DNA from: Verrucomicrobiota bacterium
GTDB lineage: Bacteria > Verrucomicrobiota > Verrucomicrobiia > Limisphaerales > JAEYXS01
Assembly (NCBI GenBank): GCA_021156225.1
Contig: JAJNBN010000305.1
Coordinates: forward strand, 1 to 5,275
Reading direction: 5' to 3'
DNA: 5,275 bases
A program made the translations under genes and the position numbers. The notes beneath the pieces were generated by a model, which worked only from the letters and a program-made list of their open reading frames with translations, was not told the DNA's origin and made no database searches. Of this stretch, positions 5,201-5,275 are shown one piece after another (the first letter of the stretch is position 1; the number at the start of each line of letters is the position of its first letter).

Positions 5201-5275
5201 TCAATCTTGCGGGACACGTGCCTCTTGCAGGCGTAATTTACGCGCATAAAGCCAGACGAATACCCCTCCCCCGAG
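5201..5275 (-). CDS. C-terminal end of a probable membrane protein (partial)
   Basis: A minus-strand frame open from the right edge ends at TGA (5203-5201) after 24 codons. The residues read LGGGVFVWLYARKLRLQEAR and then VPQD. A Gly-rich hydrophobic stretch followed by a basic, polar end is the usual appearance of the last transmembrane helix of a membrane protein with a short cytoplasmic tail. The family cannot be named from this much. The stop codon is 52 bp upstream of the prepilin ATG in the same orientation, so the two could share a transcript. The normal coding look and the spacing support it, but only the end of the gene is visible. Confidence 0.5.
   Translation of the reverse strand, partial: LGGGVFVWLYARKLRLQEARVPQD

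Overview
The window looks like a piece of a Verrucomicrobiota-type chromosome, possibly Limisphaerales or Pedosphaera-like. That placement is an inference from two family signatures: a secreted DUF1080 / 3-keto-disaccharide-hydrolase-type protein, and a prepilin-like protein with an N-terminal methylation helix plus a C-terminal H-X9-DG motif. Both are abundant in Verrucomicrobiota and Planctomycetota. Base composition is moderately GC-rich. No mobile element, CRISPR array, tRNA or rRNA gene was seen.

Layout. Rightward block, about 1-1429: an unresolved left edge with a strong hairpin (77-96), a small protein with a signal-peptide-like start (about 129-383), and a tRNA-dihydrouridine synthase (380-1429) that overlaps it by the ATGA junction. 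A convergent hairpin terminator (1444-1477) separates this block from everything to the right.

Leftward block, 5275 down to 1499, in transcription order: the last 24 codons of a probable membrane protein (5201-5275), a type II pseudopilin-like protein (4327-5148), a membrane-anchored coiled-coil/HEAT-repeat protein (3047-4219), a membrane-anchored dual-specificity-type phosphatase (2337-3014), and the secreted DUF1080 protein (1499-2251). The HEAT and phosphatase genes are 32 bp apart, or overlap as TAGTG if a GTG start is used, so they are probably one transcription unit. Promoter-like sequences lie before the DUF1080 gene (good match), before the HEAT gene (moderate match, overlapping a 15-bp inverted repeat) and before the prepilin gene (weak).

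How the genes work together. DUS is a tRNA-modification housekeeping gene. The leftward genes are all envelope-associated or exported: pseudopilin, HEAT scaffold, phosphatase and a sugar-processing enzyme. The only pair whose arrangement suggests a shared job is the HEAT protein and the phosphatase. I see no clear defence, mobile or biosynthetic system, and most of the window reads as ordinary chromosomal sequence.
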